From positions 17,466,539-17,530,538 of the forward strand of contig OX359250.1 in NCBI GenBank assembly GCA_947179485.1: DNA of 64,000 bases. The letters run 5' to 3'. Within the stretch, counting starts at the first letter, position 1; each line of letters opens with the position of its first letter. Shown here piece after piece: positions 1 through 14,904 of the stretch. The position numbers and the translations under genes were made by a program. This DNA comes from Allacma fusca (taxonomy: Eukaryota; Arthropoda; Collembola; Symphypleona; Sminthuridae). A model generated the notes under the pieces. That model did not search any database. It was given only the letters and a program-made list of their open reading frames with translations, and was not told where the DNA came from.

Positions 1-3000
1 CTAAGCATTTCATTGATCATAAAAAAAAAGCTCACCTGAATTACTCATTGTCAGTCAAGGAAGTGGCAGCGTCAGTAAGTTTGACGCACTTATACATTGC
101 GACAGGAAACGTATGAAATGGTTTGAATAATGAATATAAAATGAAATGTCTGTCGAAGTCGATATGATGTATTGTTTGTAAGTGAATAAAAAAATGCGGG
201 TCTACATACTCAAATGGAACTGGCTGGATTGGCTTGACGATTCACTGTTTTACTACGTCCATCTGAATAAACATACTAAAATGATGCGAGTTTTTTTAAA
301 ATAATTACATGGTGCATATTTTATCCGACGCTTCAGCAAATCAAGCGACTTTGTGACATGAAGGACTGAATTCTGAGGTGTTTTCGTATTTTAAACTTGG
401 CTTGTATGATTTAATACTTATACAACTTCGGGGCTCGTCCATCAGGATGAGACAATTGTGGAACTGGAACAAACGATTCGCCTTCATTGTTCTTCATTGT
501 AAAACAATGTAAATTAATGTGGGTTGGTAATATTTTTAAACAACATTTTATTCCGCTTGGATTATATATTACCATTACTACCCCTTAATTTTCCTTTTTG
601 CTGATTGTTTTGCATTTTTACTGATTTCGACCTTCTGCCCGCTTTGATATTACAAGGTCATGGATATCGATGAATCCATCAAGCTGACTACATAGTTTGA
701 GAAACCTCGCCATAAACTATTATATCATTACCAATTCCCTCGGGAAATACTTCCATCAAAGGTGATATACTCTTTTTCAGCACCTGCAAATTTCGGAGTT
801 ATAGTACTTTGGAGATTACCCTGAAAATATAATGGGGATGTGGAAATCAAACCAAACATGTGTTCTTTGATAAACTCAATGCCCAAGTTTTGGATAAAAT
901 TAGACAAATTGATCCCTTGAAATAGGAGCACCAACAAATAATGAAATAGGTTTCAAGGCTTTCAATGAGTGCAGGTCTCCTTATTACGACTACTCCATTA
1001 TTTTCCTTCAGCCTACCTATAGTGTTATTGACGTTTTTTTCATTCCTATTTCCTAGCCTATGTATTTGGACGCCAATTTCCAAAAATGCTTACCTTCACT
1101 AAACAGTAACCCAATTTCCTCTGGCGTCTACTTACTCGCCTATTTTTACTTTAAGGGAATATTAGTAGGCTAGCGCCCATCAAAACCCGCAAGCATTTTT
1201 ATGCCTGTTCGAGAATTTCGTAAGCATTTGTAGAACACTTGGTGTCCAGGAAGTCTAGTCTAGAGCCAACGCTCAGATTGTGGAAATATTTATCGAGCTA
1301 TTATTTTTAAATATTCTCAAGCAAAAAACTACAATATGAAATTTTTGTAGTTATTAATATAGGGTAATTAACCAATTTTTAAAAAGGCATTAATGAACAA
1401 GATGCATCATCCGTGAAAATAGTTATTTCAGTTTTTCGGAAATTTTACGTCGCCCCAAAATCGGGGCGAATTGAAGTTTTTAACCCGGGTCAACATGAAT
1501 AGGAAAGTTTATTTATTTAAAAATTTCACCAGTGGATAATGGAGGGGAAAGTATTCTATGATTCCTTTTTGGAGAGAAAACAAATTGAAACTTGCGGTAA
1601 ATGGTAAACGGAATATATTTATAATTATCCGGTCAAAAGTTTGCCGATGATCTCAAAATTTGCGGTATGTTTTCGAAACAGGTTACGAAGCAATTAAATC
1701 ATAGCTTTTCAATGAGACAATAAAGACTGATTGTGAGATATAACACGACATCCTAGTCAAAACTTATTCCAGTTTTTCCAGTTTCACGATGGTTTCTGAA
1801 ATCTGTATTTTTCTAAAATTTGAACACCAGTGAACATGAATCTGAATATTTTAAAATTATTCAACAATTTCATCGAAAGAAAATTTGTTCTGAGGGGAAG
1901 TCTCAGGTGACTTTTTCTTGACGAAAAATATTAAAAAGTTTAGGTAAAAAAATCAATGTTTTTGAATGCCTAGTCAAAAAATTCTGCTATGATTTTGAAT
2001 AAATCGATTGGCATGGTAAAAGATGAGCATACAAATAATGCTTTTAAATGATGCATTAATTATTGAGATAGAATATTTCAGACAAAAGTTATTACAATTT
2101 TGCAAGTGTCTTAAGGCGCCCCGAAATCAGTTTTTTTCAAAATTTAGAACACAATTCGACATGAAATTTAAATTTTTTAATTTATTTTAAAACTTCAAGA
2201 AAAGACAATTATTCTTGGGGGTGCCGAGTCGCAGATGATTCCTCCTTGGTAAAAATGGAGCTATTGAAAAATCGGGTTTGGTCAAGGCCCAACCCGCCCC
2301 CTGCAAGGTATACGTGAGTTCGGGCTGAAAGTGCTTTTTTATACAGGGTCGGTTCGGGTGATTATCCTGATTTGACAAGCTGGCATGGACTGAGAATGTT
2401 TGACAAACCAAACAACGACGATAAGGCAATCATAGTAGGCAAAATATGATTTACTTTTCCTAGTGTCGGACTTACAGTATGCCTTTGCCATTGCTAGAGT
2501 TTGCATCCCTTTTGTATCCTGTTTCTATTTAATTTTGATTATAGTGTGATTGGTCATTCAGTGTCCAGTGTACAAGGGAATACAAATTTGTTTAATATAC
2601 AATTTTAGGGTTTTTATTAAAGTCAACACAGCATCCGTAGCTAATGTTTTTTCCACATAAAAATTTGAAATACGAAGTAATAATAATTATGAAAGTAATA
2701 AATAATAAAATGAATATATTAAGTACAGGGTACAAAATAAAAGACTCCTCTACCCCACATAAGGGGCAATGGTCAAGAATATTGAGTCCCCCATATTTTA
2801 GCAAATCTGATTCCAGATTTTTCACACTCGGGATCAAAATTCTACCCTAAAACTTGTGGTCATAGCAACAAAACCAACCCAGTTTACTGTCAAGGAAATA
2901 GCCATTGCGGATTCTACATTAAGTTTGAAACTCATTACGAGAACTCTTTGCGATCATATCCAAAGCACCTAAAATAGGGCATAAACTGGCCCATAACCCC

Positions 3001-4249
3001 TGCGTGTATGACTAAAAGTGTAAGATTTCAAATACTTTAAAATATTTTATCAAATAGGAATTGGGAAACTAAATAATAATTGTTTACCCACAGTTGTTTC
3101 CCTCCCTCCCGCTATTTAGTGAAGTTCCCCGAACTCCCTCTCCCAAATGCCCACTAATTACATGATTTAGCGTCCATATCCGAAAATAAATGTTTTCAAC
3201 ATCCCAACCCCTAAACCATTAAACAGTGAGCTCACCCAGCCTCCTGCAAACTAGCTAGACTTACATCATTAGGGGCAATAGCAGCAACATTTCAGATTTT
3301 CCGGCTAAACCCCTAAAACGTCCTACTAAACCGTCAAAACATATCCCAGGACAAATTCTCTTTGAAAGAGTATTAATATTATTAGTGCCTTGTGATGACA
3401 GCGTTAGAAGTCGAAAGCTTGCATATAATTTACCTTGCTAGATAAAGTTAACCACGGAAGCCAAAGTATGGAATCTATCAGTACTAATCATTTTTGTTGA
3501 ACTCAAAATCCATAGAAATTTCCTTGGAACATTTTCATATAACAGCTGTGTCCACAAATATTTAGAGAGATCAATGAAACAAAATTTATAAAATCCGGAA
3601 AATACTTCCCTATACACCAGAGTAGTAGTGTCCCATATTTCATGAGGAACTCCCAATCATCTATGTGGGCTCGACTCCTGACAATTTCTTTGTGGCACCC
3701 CGTACCATATATATAATTATATATATATACATATATACACACACCTACTCCTCAAATTATGACTGAGTAAAAATTGCAGGAATCAACGGACGCTCCCGTA
3801 TTACCATTATTACAGTATCGACAGTTCTGCATTTAATGATATTTGGGTGGAACACGTCACTGTCCAAAGGAAAAAGGGAAGAGAGTCCCAGCAGGAGTTT
3901 CTCCCATGCCTGGGAGAAAACAAATGCAAGTTTGCGTGTCGGTGTTTAGAAACAAATAGTACGGTAGTCATTTCTAGATGAAAGCTTAGTCCCTATATCC
4001 ATATTCTTACTATTGAATTCAGATTTGAGCTATTTTACATCCCAACGCGGACACTCCTGTTTGCATACGAGCTGGGATGACAATGCCAGGTTGATGGTAA
4101 GCGGAATGAATTTTAAGGGAAATTACTGGACAAATTACTACATAATTCACAAGTATAGCACCATTTTGCGACGGCTATAATGCTGGTCAAACTTCCTCAC
4201 TCTACTGCAAAAGTCTAGGATCCAAATACATACTGTGTACCGTACTTAC

Positions 4250-4251
<2 letters not shown>

Positions 4252-4284
<33 letters not shown>
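4252..4284. repeat. (GA)n microsatellite
   Basis: About sixteen consecutive GA dinucleotides without interruption. A second, shorter GA tract lies at 4962-4984. Confidence 0.95.
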
Positions 4285-4287
<3 letters not shown>

Positions 4288-4961
4288 AGATAGGGGTGGA
4301 ATGAGGAATCAGCTCCTACTATTCGTACAATACAAACTTTCCTATGCACGCATCATCAGGAAAACTGGCTCCTGGCTCGTGTCTCGCATGCACTTCACTC
4401 CTGCTCCATCACTACTATATATTTGCTAAGGTAAATTTTGAAGTTTTAGTACTTGTTGGAAATGACTCTCGCTCTGAAAGCTAACAAGCGATTTTCCTAT
4501 GCTCAAATGCAATTTACACAAAAACATGCACACATGAACAAGCCTCTTGGTCTGGTCTGTCTGTCCGTCCAGGGCTACAATGGAATAAAGTGTGGAGACC
4601 AGGTAGAATGGATCAGTAATAGTTACACTCTTGTGCCAACTACCAACTCTCCCAGTGGAGGAAATATTTGGATCCACTCGGTTCATATGAGGCAATGGAA
4701 TCGACCCATTTGGAGTTATAATAGTAGTGGTGGTGGCCGTGCGTGCTGAGAGCTCTCTCCCCAGCCCAACTTATACCCTGGACAAGGGACTAGGATTTCC
4801 CAAGTTTTTTTTCTCAATACTTAATAATATTGTACTCCTTGCCTTGGTGTGTGTCTGCTCGTCGTCCTTTTTGCGTCAAAGACAATAAATCAATTATCAA
4901 TTATCAGTAGCAACGCCGTGTTTGGAACTGTCTATCTCCTTCTGCTCGACGGACGTTGTGG

Positions 4962-4984
4962 TAGAGAGAGAGAGAGAGAGAGAG
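4962..4984. repeat. (GA)n microsatellite
   Basis: About eleven GA dinucleotides, 680 bp downstream of the longer GA tract. Confidence 0.93.
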
Positions 4985-7900
4985 AATGTCATTTCATATA
5001 GTGTGGGGGATTTTTGCGACTGTTGAGTAACACCTAATGAGCTTGTGTTAACTGTCCATTAGTACTTCTCATCATTGACTCATTGACGTCCATCCATGAC
5101 TTGCTCTAAACCCTTATTATATCTACTAAATAAAAAAAATCCCCTTTGAATGTTTGTCCAGTCATTTTTGTTTTCTTCCCGTCAATGTCCTCTCATAAAT
5201 CTGACGAGACTCGTACACTTGTGTTCAGAAAACATTGTTACAAAAAATTAATATTTATTGAAGTGCAATGATGAGTTGACAGTACGGATTATTAATTTAA
5301 CATTTCAAGTACCTACAGTGTGTGTATACAAGTACTTACCCTGTCCCGAAGACGCGAAGCGGTAAGTGATTGCTGTTAGTTCGATAAAAATCAATTTTTA
5401 TATTTTAAAGAGGGATCAGTCAGCTCTTTGGAAATACGTGTCTCATTGTGCCCATGAGTGGAGCATGCAAATATGTGCACAAAAGACATGCCGGAAGGAT
5501 CTGCCACATTGCCAGATTAGAGGATATTTTGATCCTGTCAACCAACCCATTCCGCTTTTGTATTATCTACCTTGCATTGTTACTCTAAAGGATTTTTACC
5601 CTGTCATATTCCAGCAGAGTTTCCTATTCAAGTAGATAAATACATTTTGGTAGTAAATTATATTTTGGTTCAAAACTGATTTTGTGAGGCAGGTACTACT
5701 TATACATAGGTGCATATTCTACACTTGGACTTGGGTATATCTACATGTGTAAAAAATGACCAGCTTGACTGTTCCCTAGCATCATTACCCCCAGTCAGTC
5801 TTGACTATATGTGAAGCCATAAATATTGTTGTTTATTTCCAAACGAGTGATCTTTATACATGAGCGTACAGACGGAAAAACACCATGCATCTCCAAGAGT
5901 ACTTCCCTTCACATGAAATATTAAATTCATTCTGTTTACTCAAATAGTTTATCATGGGAAGTTCCTGGGTCCGGCGTGTTCTCCATGTGCATCAAAGGTG
6001 TCCGCCTATCCTACATATATAAAGAGAGGTTTATTTGGAGGGTATTTATGGGGTGCAAGGATTTTACTCAAGAGGCTTGTACTGTATGCAAAATAGGGTG
6101 CAAGGATATATATCTAAACATATATTATATGTATATGTTACTGAAGCATATCATTTTCTATTAATGGCATATGGAACGGGTAATAGGAAAATCAAAGAAT
6201 AATGTGCCCCTGAGATTTGCAGATTGTATGTTTTATGGTGTGTATCATGAGAGAAAAGTTCGTGCCATTTCGCCTTGATCTTTGCTGAAACCTCATCGAA
6301 ATTTAAAGTTTAGAAATAGTCGGTAAAGCGGAAAGGCTTGGACCACTTGAGTGAATATTTATCTTTAAAATCAAATCGAATTTCAAACAGGATTTCCTAC
6401 AAGCTATGTTGTCAGTCAGCTAATTGATTTCCGTTGTCACGATTGACTTGTTTTGATGACTTTGGAAAATATTTCTTGTGGTATTTAATTTGTGAAGTCT
6501 TAAGTGCAACATCCTTAAGGCGCTTAAGTAGCCTGTCGATAACGAAAAGCATATGAGATGTAGGAAGAGTATAGCATATGTTGAGTTAATTTGGCAATGA
6601 AATGTAGGCTTATATGTAGGCTTGGTGTTCCCCATATAGGAAGGATATAGGAAAGGCTGATCTATTAGGCCATTTAAATGAAGGCATATATGAAGACTCG
6701 GTCCCAATATTAAATATAGGAAGGATATAGGGTAGGCTGAGTCATTTGGACACCTTTGATGTGGATGTATATGCGCTATTTAAATCTGTCACATTTCCTT
6801 GAGCTTTTCGTACTCCGTGGAACGCTGTGCAGGGTGGCACAACGTGCGGAGCGGTCATTTGCCGCCCCCGTAGACCATACAGGGTGGGCCAAGAACATTG
6901 AGTCACTTTTGAAAATTGATTTTTTAAGGGTGGAAGCACAATTTATTGAAGAATTGGTTTACTAGTTTTAAATTCTACTGTATTCAGTTTGTAAACTCTT
7001 GGAATCGAATTGCACGTAGCAGGGGTCACTTCATTCCACTTTTCCAGTAGATGTTTCCAGAATCAACTTTTTCTGCGAAAACTCAAAGCAAAAATTTCTC
7101 CAAAAATTCGGGGAAAAATTCAAAGTAAATACATTTGATATTTCCTTGGGATAGTTATGTACTAGGCTTATGTCAGGTATTATGACTCTGACATGCAATC
7201 TGGCAGAAAAATCTCGGGTAATACGCGCTAGGTCTGAAAAGAAAGTCCCATTTCGAGTTCGTTTATTCAAAGGAAAATGGTTTTTATAAAGAGCATATAA
7301 TTACGCATTTAACGGTTGTGGTTTTTTGTTATGGAATCTTGGAAATCGCAAATCTGTTAACATCCTCAGGCTTGGAAGCTGAAAAGTAGACTCCCATAGT
7401 ATTAATTTCTATTTAAAATTTGGCACACATTCTTTAATTAAATATGTAATTTTTGTACGGTTTCCATTCAACCGTCGTGATCTTATTTGATGAGCCACAT
7501 CAAATTTTGTTGTTTTGAAAAATCTATCAAGCAGTTTTTTCAAAGGGAAATTCTCAAATTTTCAGCCTGGTTCTTTATTAAATAAAAATTATAATCTAAA
7601 CTGATAATTTAGTGATTTTATAAAAATGTTTCTAAAATATCAAAATATCTAGGCATTTTCAAAATATGGCATCCAATGGACATTTTGGGCATTTTTGCTT
7701 GGGCAGACATACAACACATGACATTTTCATTTTAAAATCCTCTATCCGAATTTAATACTTTAAAAATAATTTGAACATTTTGAACTGTTCCTTACTCCAA
7801 CATCCACTGGGATGTGGTATAGATTGAATTGTTCAGTTGTGGTGATATATGTATATCAGGCTCTCCAGGGGGAGCACGCAAAATGACCGTTAAAACATGC

Positions 7901-9055
7901 ACACTGAAGTAATATATATATTTAGTACCAATTTAGGAATATATATTTTGTTGTGTAGATTTAAAAAGTTAGAACAACAAAGCAAACTAATCCCAATGAA
8001 AGTAACATTTTTTATGTTTCTTAAACTAGAGTCGATAAATCGTAATATTGAGAGCCATTTACAGCTAAACTTTTTCCAGAATTTTGGAGTATCAAAGTAG
8101 TATTCAGTTGTAGTTCAGCCTTACATAGGTCAAGTTTGGAAACAAAACCAAAAAATTCGTATGACATTTAGTACTGAAAAATTTGATCAAGGTTTCAACG
8201 AATGAAAATGTCATGGCATTTTGTGCATTATCACGATAGTATTTCTGATATTGTGGGTTATTTTGGGCATAGGGCATGCATTTTTGGCATATTCATCCTG
8301 CATTTTCAATGGGAAGTTTATGCTACGCACTAAATTTGGCATACATCACGCCAGGAATTTAGGACATTAACGGGTTAAACTAATAGGGTTTGTTAACTAG
8401 TGGGTTAAACAAGCAGAAGCAAAGTTTAAAAAAATGTAACACAATTCTATATTCAATATTTAACGCCGGGTTATGAACTGTGTGAAACAGATGTCATTTG
8501 TGACTGCTGTTGCAGCTTGTGCAAATTCTCATTTCTGATCAAATATGACTCGAACAAATCCCTACGGAATTGGCTATAATTTTTGTTTGGACTTTGTAAG
8601 AGAATTGTTTATATAGCGTCGTCAAACTGCAATATCCATTTCCCCTTAGGTTTACAAGTCAATGTGCGTGCTTACTACGTGTATTTAAATATACACAGAT
8701 TATCAGAAATCCCAACCAATAGACTAGCATTAAAAATTAGCAGATTTTAATCCTCACAAATTTCCTCCTTTGCACCATGCGCTGGACACCTGTTATCGAA
8801 AACATTGACGTACAGAAATACAAACTTAAGGGAGCGCTAGCGCTTCCCCCAAAAGTGTGCCCCTGAGGTTTACAAGTAAAAAAAATTAGTTAGGTAGGGT
8901 TGGCGCAGTGATAAATATGTATTAACAATATGGTATTGATATCTGTACATGCTGTTTTGTTGAAGGGTCTCCGGTGTCCGGTTTATTGTGGTTCCATTTC
9001 CACAAAATTGAACGGTGAACTGATATTGAGATGCGTTTGGCAGTGATTCTCCAGA

Positions 9056-12036
9056 ATGAAGCATTATTTGGGAAATTGTCGGCGATACGCTCTCCTCCTT
9101 GTCCTATCAATTCTGGCAACGATGGCCTTATTTACAACAAATATATTTTCGACTAATCTCTCTCTGAATCGTTTACCAGAAGGCCGTAAGTGACTGCAGT
9201 ACTGTCAATGACGACAATTCCGACTCTATCAACATGTATAATGAAGATTGCAAAATAGTAAATGCTGTTGTTTTCATTCGTGCTTCCAGGATTTCAGGAA
9301 ATAGAGTCTAACATCTCCAAATGTCAGAACCCCGGAGGCTGGCAAGAAGGCCTGGTACACAGAGCCCGTCATGCCCTCGTCGCAGGGAATAAACCCAATA
9401 ATAATATCAGTAACCACTTGATTTTGGGAATTTCAAGCGTATACAGGAAAGAAAATTATCTGCAGAAAACGCTCTCTTCCCTTATTCAGGAGTCCAATGA
9501 GGAGGAGCGAAGGACTGTTACTATTGTTGTCTACTTGGCTGACAGTTTGCCTAAGAACAAGTGAGAAATCCAATGTTTTTGCATAGATTGGAAAATAGAC
9601 TAATAGTTTGTAGAGATTAATTAAAAGGAATTTTAATTTTGAGCAATTTGGACGACTCGCAGTTTTTCCTAATATTTTTTCAGAAATTGTAATTTTCTGA
9701 ATTATTATTTTAATGTCTTCCTCCCACTTTTAATAACTTTTGGATTACAAGTTATTCATTCCTACACATTTCAATTAGCCAACTGTATGAAAGTATTTAT
9801 CTTGACCCATCAATAGTTTACTTACTCTTTTACGTGGCTCAGTAATAGGCTGAAGCCTGGAGAAAGCACGAAGCGGCTGGAGGGCTGGTGAAAGCACTAC
9901 TTACCAGACTGGAAGGCTTGAGTACGCATTATAATGGGTTGGGGGCTTGAAATTATCATTAGGCTCGAGTATGCTATTGATTTGACTGAAAATTAATATT
10001 TGTCCGTTGGGCAAGATTTAGTTACTAAAGAGTTATCCAACCCGCAAGTTCCAACCGCATATTCCAAAAGTTTGATCTATGTAATGGAATGGATTGTCAA
10101 AACATCTGTGTATATTTTCTCTTTACATTTTGTAGCCTGAGACAGCTGGAATTGATAAAGGAGAGCTTTCAGTCTCACCTCGACTCCGGTTTCTTACAAG
10201 TTGTCATGTCAACAGCAGACATCTACCCACCGATGGGCTTTGCCTTGACCAAACGGACATTCAATGACTCCATGCAAAGGGTACTTTGGAGAGCGAAACA
10301 AGTAATAGACTTCAGCTTCTTATTTTCCTACGCCCAACCCCTGGGAGATTACTACCTCGTAGTGGAAGATGACGTGGTTGCATCTGAGCAGTACATCACA
10401 GCCATTCGAGAATTCATTGCTTCCAGGAGAGAGAAGCGATGGATTGCCTTACAATTCACCGGATTTTTAGGAATTGGATTACTTTTCCGAACCAAGGATT
10501 TACCCAAACTCAATCAACTCCTGTGGATGTTTTACCAAGAACAGCCTGTCGATATGCTCATGAGGGAATTCATCAGTATTCAGGTGGGCTTATCAATTAG
10601 CACATACTTATATAAGCACCTACTACTTTATATCTGTAGTCAGTTGCAGCCCGTTTATAGTCCAACTTAATTTTGTGCAATACTATTTAAGTTTCAACTC
10701 ACGATCTTCCCCCTCCCATTTGCCTGTATGCATACATAAGGGACAACGGTCAAAAAATTCCTCTTTTTTTACAGCGGAAGTTCATCAATTGCTTGAAAGC
10801 AGGATTTATTTTATTTTTCAACGTATGAATAGGTGCATGTTTTTAGTTTCTGGATAAGAGTACGTTTTTAGCGTACGCGGAGGGCCATCTTAAAGGTCAT
10901 GTGACGGGGCAGGGTTTTGATGTATGGATACGGGCGAGTTTTTGGTTATTGATGACGGGAGCTATTCAGTTTTTATACGTTAGTGACGGGGCAGGTATTT
11001 AAATTTTTACGGTTGTAAATTAGGAAAAAGTAAGCAGCCCGTTACTTTAGAAGGAGTTCGGGTCATCCGTCTGACCTCAGGTATAAACACATGCAAATGC
11101 ATATATGTACGTAAATCGGGATGTTAACCTTGCGCCATCTATAATCGGATTGGTCGTTTACATTAAATTGTCTTTCCCATCAACCGGTAGATGTCCCACG
11201 CACTCGCTCACGTATAATTAGAATATGAAGCTTCACCCATAAAAATAAATGACTTAGCAATTAGTCCTGATCCCGGATGATTTTGTAAATGTTTCGGGTG
11301 ACTAAAACTCTGCACAAGTATACATTTATTATTTTATTTTCAGATACCTGAGACCAATGTCATTGTAAGAAGAATCCCGTCACTGTTTCAGCACATTGGG
11401 GTGAGGTCAACCTTGCCAAACAAAGTGCAGAGGCTGACTGATAATACTTTCAATATGGCTAACCGCAAGTTTAAGCACAGGGTTAACCCGCCCGCAGATC
11501 TAGTCACGTCAATGAAGGTGTACTTACATTGCTTTGCGTACCTTTGCGTACAATATAATATTGCGTTATATTATTTAAAATCTTTTTTTTTAAATGTTAT
11601 GCATGTTATTATTAGTGTATAGTGAACTAATTATTTAATTACTTTTTTTCAGGTCTATAGTGATTTCTTCCCAGAGTATGCGTATCGCTCCACCCCAGGA
11701 TTCTTTTGGGGCATAGCGAAGCCAAATGATACCCTTGACATTGTGTTCCCCAGTCCAGTGAATATAACCCGAATAGTAATTATAAGTGGAATAATAGAGC
11801 CGAAGCAAAAGGTGAAAGATCCAATTAAAGACGGTGTAGTAGAAGTAGGATCAAAATTCAATAAAGTTTCAAGTAACAACGTGGTGTATTGTGATAATTT
11901 CATAACGCTTGGAAAATTCAAAGACGGAAGCGTGGATTACAACAAGAACATTGCGAACGTACAATGTATTAGAGTTAGAGTAGGCTCAGCGCAAAAGTCT
12001 TGGGTTATTATACGTGAAATACAAGTTTTTCTTTGA
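9056..12036 (+). CDS. MGAT4-like N-acetylglucosaminyltransferase (GT54), five exons
   Basis: This gene probably encodes a type II Golgi membrane enzyme that adds beta-1,4-GlcNAc branches to N-glycan mannose. Exons at 9056-9185, 9290-9560, 10136-10583, 11344-11517 and 11653-12036 join in phase with GT-AG borders to give about 468 residues, close to the usual length of MGAT4C-type proteins. Exon 1 was found by eye: a short basic cytoplasmic tail, then a hydrophobic signal anchor (residues about 12-31). Exon 2 holds the family-typical GISSVYRKENYL stretch. Exon 3 has the VEDDV acidic motif, the expected metal/UDP-sugar site, followed by the FLGIGLLFRTKDLP region. The final exon resembles the family's C-terminal beta domain and ends in TGA. 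No frame damage is visible. The family call is firm; the choice between the A/B, C and invertebrate-specific subgroups is not. Confidence 0.88.
11112..11227 (+). repeat. Dispersed repeat copy inside an MGAT4-like intron
   Basis: About 110 bp of intron 3 match 54598-54694 in the same orientation at roughly 75-80 percent by eye. Both copies share the core CTATAATCGGATT followed by CGG(T/C)AGATG. It is an old interspersed repeat with no coding potential seen. Confidence 0.6.
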
Positions 12037-12924
12037 ATTCTAGCTTTTGCTAACATTTCGCGTTTAGTCAGTCATTTTATTTATTATGTTATTTATATAT
12101 TTATTATTTTATTATGTCTTCGTTGTATAATCTGTTACTGGTTCCTGCTAGCAATTAAAGCTCTTATGATCGTCTTATTTTGGGGAGTACATTTGGGCCA
12201 TACGTCTAAATACATTTCGGAATATTTTGTAAAGAATTTTTCAACGCCAAATGCAGTATTCAAATCTTATTGTTACTTATGTAAAAGCAATTCCCTGGTC
12301 GTTATTCTTGCCGAGATTACGGTTTAATACATTTTTAAGTTTCGTTCTGCTTTCCCCTAATATGTATGTGAGCCTTATTATATCAAATTATTATTAGCCA
12401 GAGCAGCATTGCATGCAAGTATGTACATACATACATACTTGTACTGTATTTTAAACTTTCATTTATACTTAGGCTAGCTTGTATGTCGGAGAAACGTAAT
12501 ATTCAAATTTTTGTGAGGATATTAATGAAACATAATAATCGTTTATAGGAGGTCAATGATGAAATTGTTGTAAAGTAATCTTATGTATTTTGGTATGATG
12601 TAAATTGTTACCAACAGACACTTGATCTGTGCTACTCTTGTTCCATGTGCGCACCATATCAACAATCCGTTGGATTGCATTTTCTAATACTTACTTCTGT
12701 ATTCAATGTGAAAAAACGCGGATTTTGTGATACATATTTTAAGACAATAAATTATTAATTTGATGAGTTCAAGGGTATGATGTTATACCAATGGTATCAA
12801 TCAAATGATGACACTGTAAAATATTTAACATGTAATCTTCCAAGCAGTTGAAAAATAGTACATTAACGAACTTGCCATTAGGATTTCACAAAACTACGAG
12901 TAAAATAAAGTCTGCTAAATTGGT

Positions 12925-12939
12925 GGGGGGGGGGGGGGG
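12925..12939. repeat. Poly-G run (15 G)
   Basis: Fifteen consecutive G followed by an A-rich segment. This is unusual in a roughly 63 percent AT region. It could be a real homopolymer or an assembly or scaffold-join artefact. Confidence 0.9.
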
Positions 12940-13668
12940 TAAAAAAAGGTCGAAAACTTATATACATAAATTTGCATGTACATGCTCATGAGAGATTAAC
13001 GATTAACCCATGGCATATTTTATAGTAGATTACCACCACATTTGTAGCTAACGCTCTTGATGATTTTCAAAAACTGTTTGCTTGACTTATTGTTAGGCAC
13101 AATCGTAGACAAGATAATTTCTTACATCTGGGATATATTTTGGTTTTCAAAATTCAAAATTTTTCATTTCTTCGTATAGCTTTTTATAACCATATCTTGA
13201 CACGTGCTTGTAGAAGGATTTTAGTTCTCAATGATAAGTGATAGGCCCGTAGGATGATAATTGTTACACATGTAGAAATACTAGAGAAAGTTTGGAAATG
13301 TGTCAGGACCTATCATTACAAGGTCTTCCATGATAAATTTTGAAGGTATTTCTCTCAATGCTTCCTGTTTTGTCCGGTCATGTCCATAATGATTAACCTA
13401 AGGACTAATCCGATTGCTTACTGAAAAGAACTGTGTTCCACAAACTAACTAGGATTTCCTGGTTGATGAATTACTCCTTATCGCGTATTTTCATAATAAC
13501 TGGTAAATCCTAATTAATTCTGACTTTCCTACATTTTTTGGATAGTTTTTACCACAAATAGTTGGGGAGTAGGTCAAAAATCGTTAATTGCAAACGGTTG
13601 ACCGACAGCTTAACGAGCGAAGCGATAGGCGCCGTGTGCGTTTGATTTATGTGTAAATTTAAATAAAG

Positions 13669-14409
13669 AACCGAGATCATTCCATTATATCGCTTCACTA
13701 ATAAAATTAAAATACTGAATTTGAAGAATTATTTTCGCAGATTGTTGTGGTAGACAAATTCAACAGTTCGCAGAAACTGAAAAATTTGAACTGTTTTCAT
13801 ACATGCATAAGCATATATGCTGAAATGTTGAAGTGAAGTTTAAAACGCAATCCCAGTTTGTATGACATCTCTATTTATTTTTTGGAAATTTCCAAAGATG
13901 AAAAAATTTTAAGTGGCTTGCAAATCTACATGGCCAGGAGTTTGTGTTGGGCAATTTTTTCAGCTAAGCTCAATGTCGACAAGTTCAAAACCGAGAACGC
14001 TCGACATTGGGCCAGGTACCTAAGCTCACACAAAACCTCAATCCGATCTCGAGTTGGCATGTGGCGAGAGTTACTTGTAAATTCAATGTTATAGAAGCCT
14101 TTGTGTCCACAAGGTCAAAACCGAGATCGCTCCAGGATTCCGCTTGTTGAGAAGTTTCCCATGATTTTGTGAATTTTGGAGAAGTGATTAATTCGAAGTG
14201 GTTGTTTGATCATTCACGAGGTCAGGAGAACGTGTAAACCGAATTTTAAACGTAAATAGCGGTTTTGAATTTTTTCGAAAATTTGAAGTGGTTTGCACGT
14301 CAACGTGGTCAGAATTGTACTCCTGAAATTGGTTTCCAGCTAAGTTAAGTAGCATGGAAGCCTTTGTGTGCACAAGGTCAGAACCGAGATCATTCCATTA
14401 TATCGCTTC
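13669..14409 (+). repeat. Direct repeats with 28 bp identical ends
   Basis: The 28 bp unit beginning AACCGAGATCATTCC is identical at 13669-13696 and 14382-14409. Shorter degenerate echoes of it occur near 13988 and 14117. This fits a diverged tandem or interspersed repeat. Confidence 0.7.
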
Positions 14410-14904
14410 GCTCATAATAAGAAATATTTTAAAAATCTTCAAAAACTTTGTCACAAGTGCAATGCAGCAAAGTAAATATTTCCTTTACAAACATGTACTA
14501 CACATAGATATTGCCCCCCCCCGCATTCATGTTAAAGTAGGTATTTTGGGCTGTGTATTTCTTATTTGCCATCAAAAATGCAAATATTGCCTCAGTTGTA
14601 ATGGACCCTGGAGTAATTTAATTGTTTAGTGAGATCGAATTTGTTTAAGTAATCTTAAAATACTAAAAATTTAGATATGTTGCCTAATTGCTAGAGTATT
14701 TTAAAAGATATTTGATTTCTGTGCATACTTTTCTATGTCAGTCTTGTCAACACAGAAACACAATAATTTCCAAGAACAAGTTAATATAACTAGGTGATGC
14801 ATTTTCCGTGCTACCTGATCTTAGGGGGCTTACAACTGAATACTACATCCTTTTCCATTTGAACTCAAATGATGTTCTATTCTGGTCTGAATGCTCAAAG
14901 TCAT

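Larger units (their letters stand above)
1..9055. other. Gene-poor intergenic stretch
   Basis: No open frame in this stretch shows a recognisable domain, and I found no splice-consistent exon chain. The frames present are short (under 105 codons), AT-driven and often overlap on opposite strands. The visible structure is limited to a TA-rich block near 3707-3736, two GA microsatellites and scattered A/T runs. Confidence 0.6.
12037..14900. other. Intergenic, 3' flank of the MGAT4-like gene
   Basis: No gene is supported. The stretch holds a 15 bp G run at 12925-12939, TACATA-type simple sequence near 12420-12440 and a pair of 28 bp identical direct repeats (13669-13696 and 14382-14409). Degenerate versions of the phrase 'aaccgaga' between those repeats suggest an old tandem amplification. 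Confidence 0.6.

Noticed and set aside
4426-4749. Opposed frames of 89 and 98 codons near the GA tract
   Set aside because: Both strands are open over the same bases, with no domain, no splice signals and no homology I can recognise.
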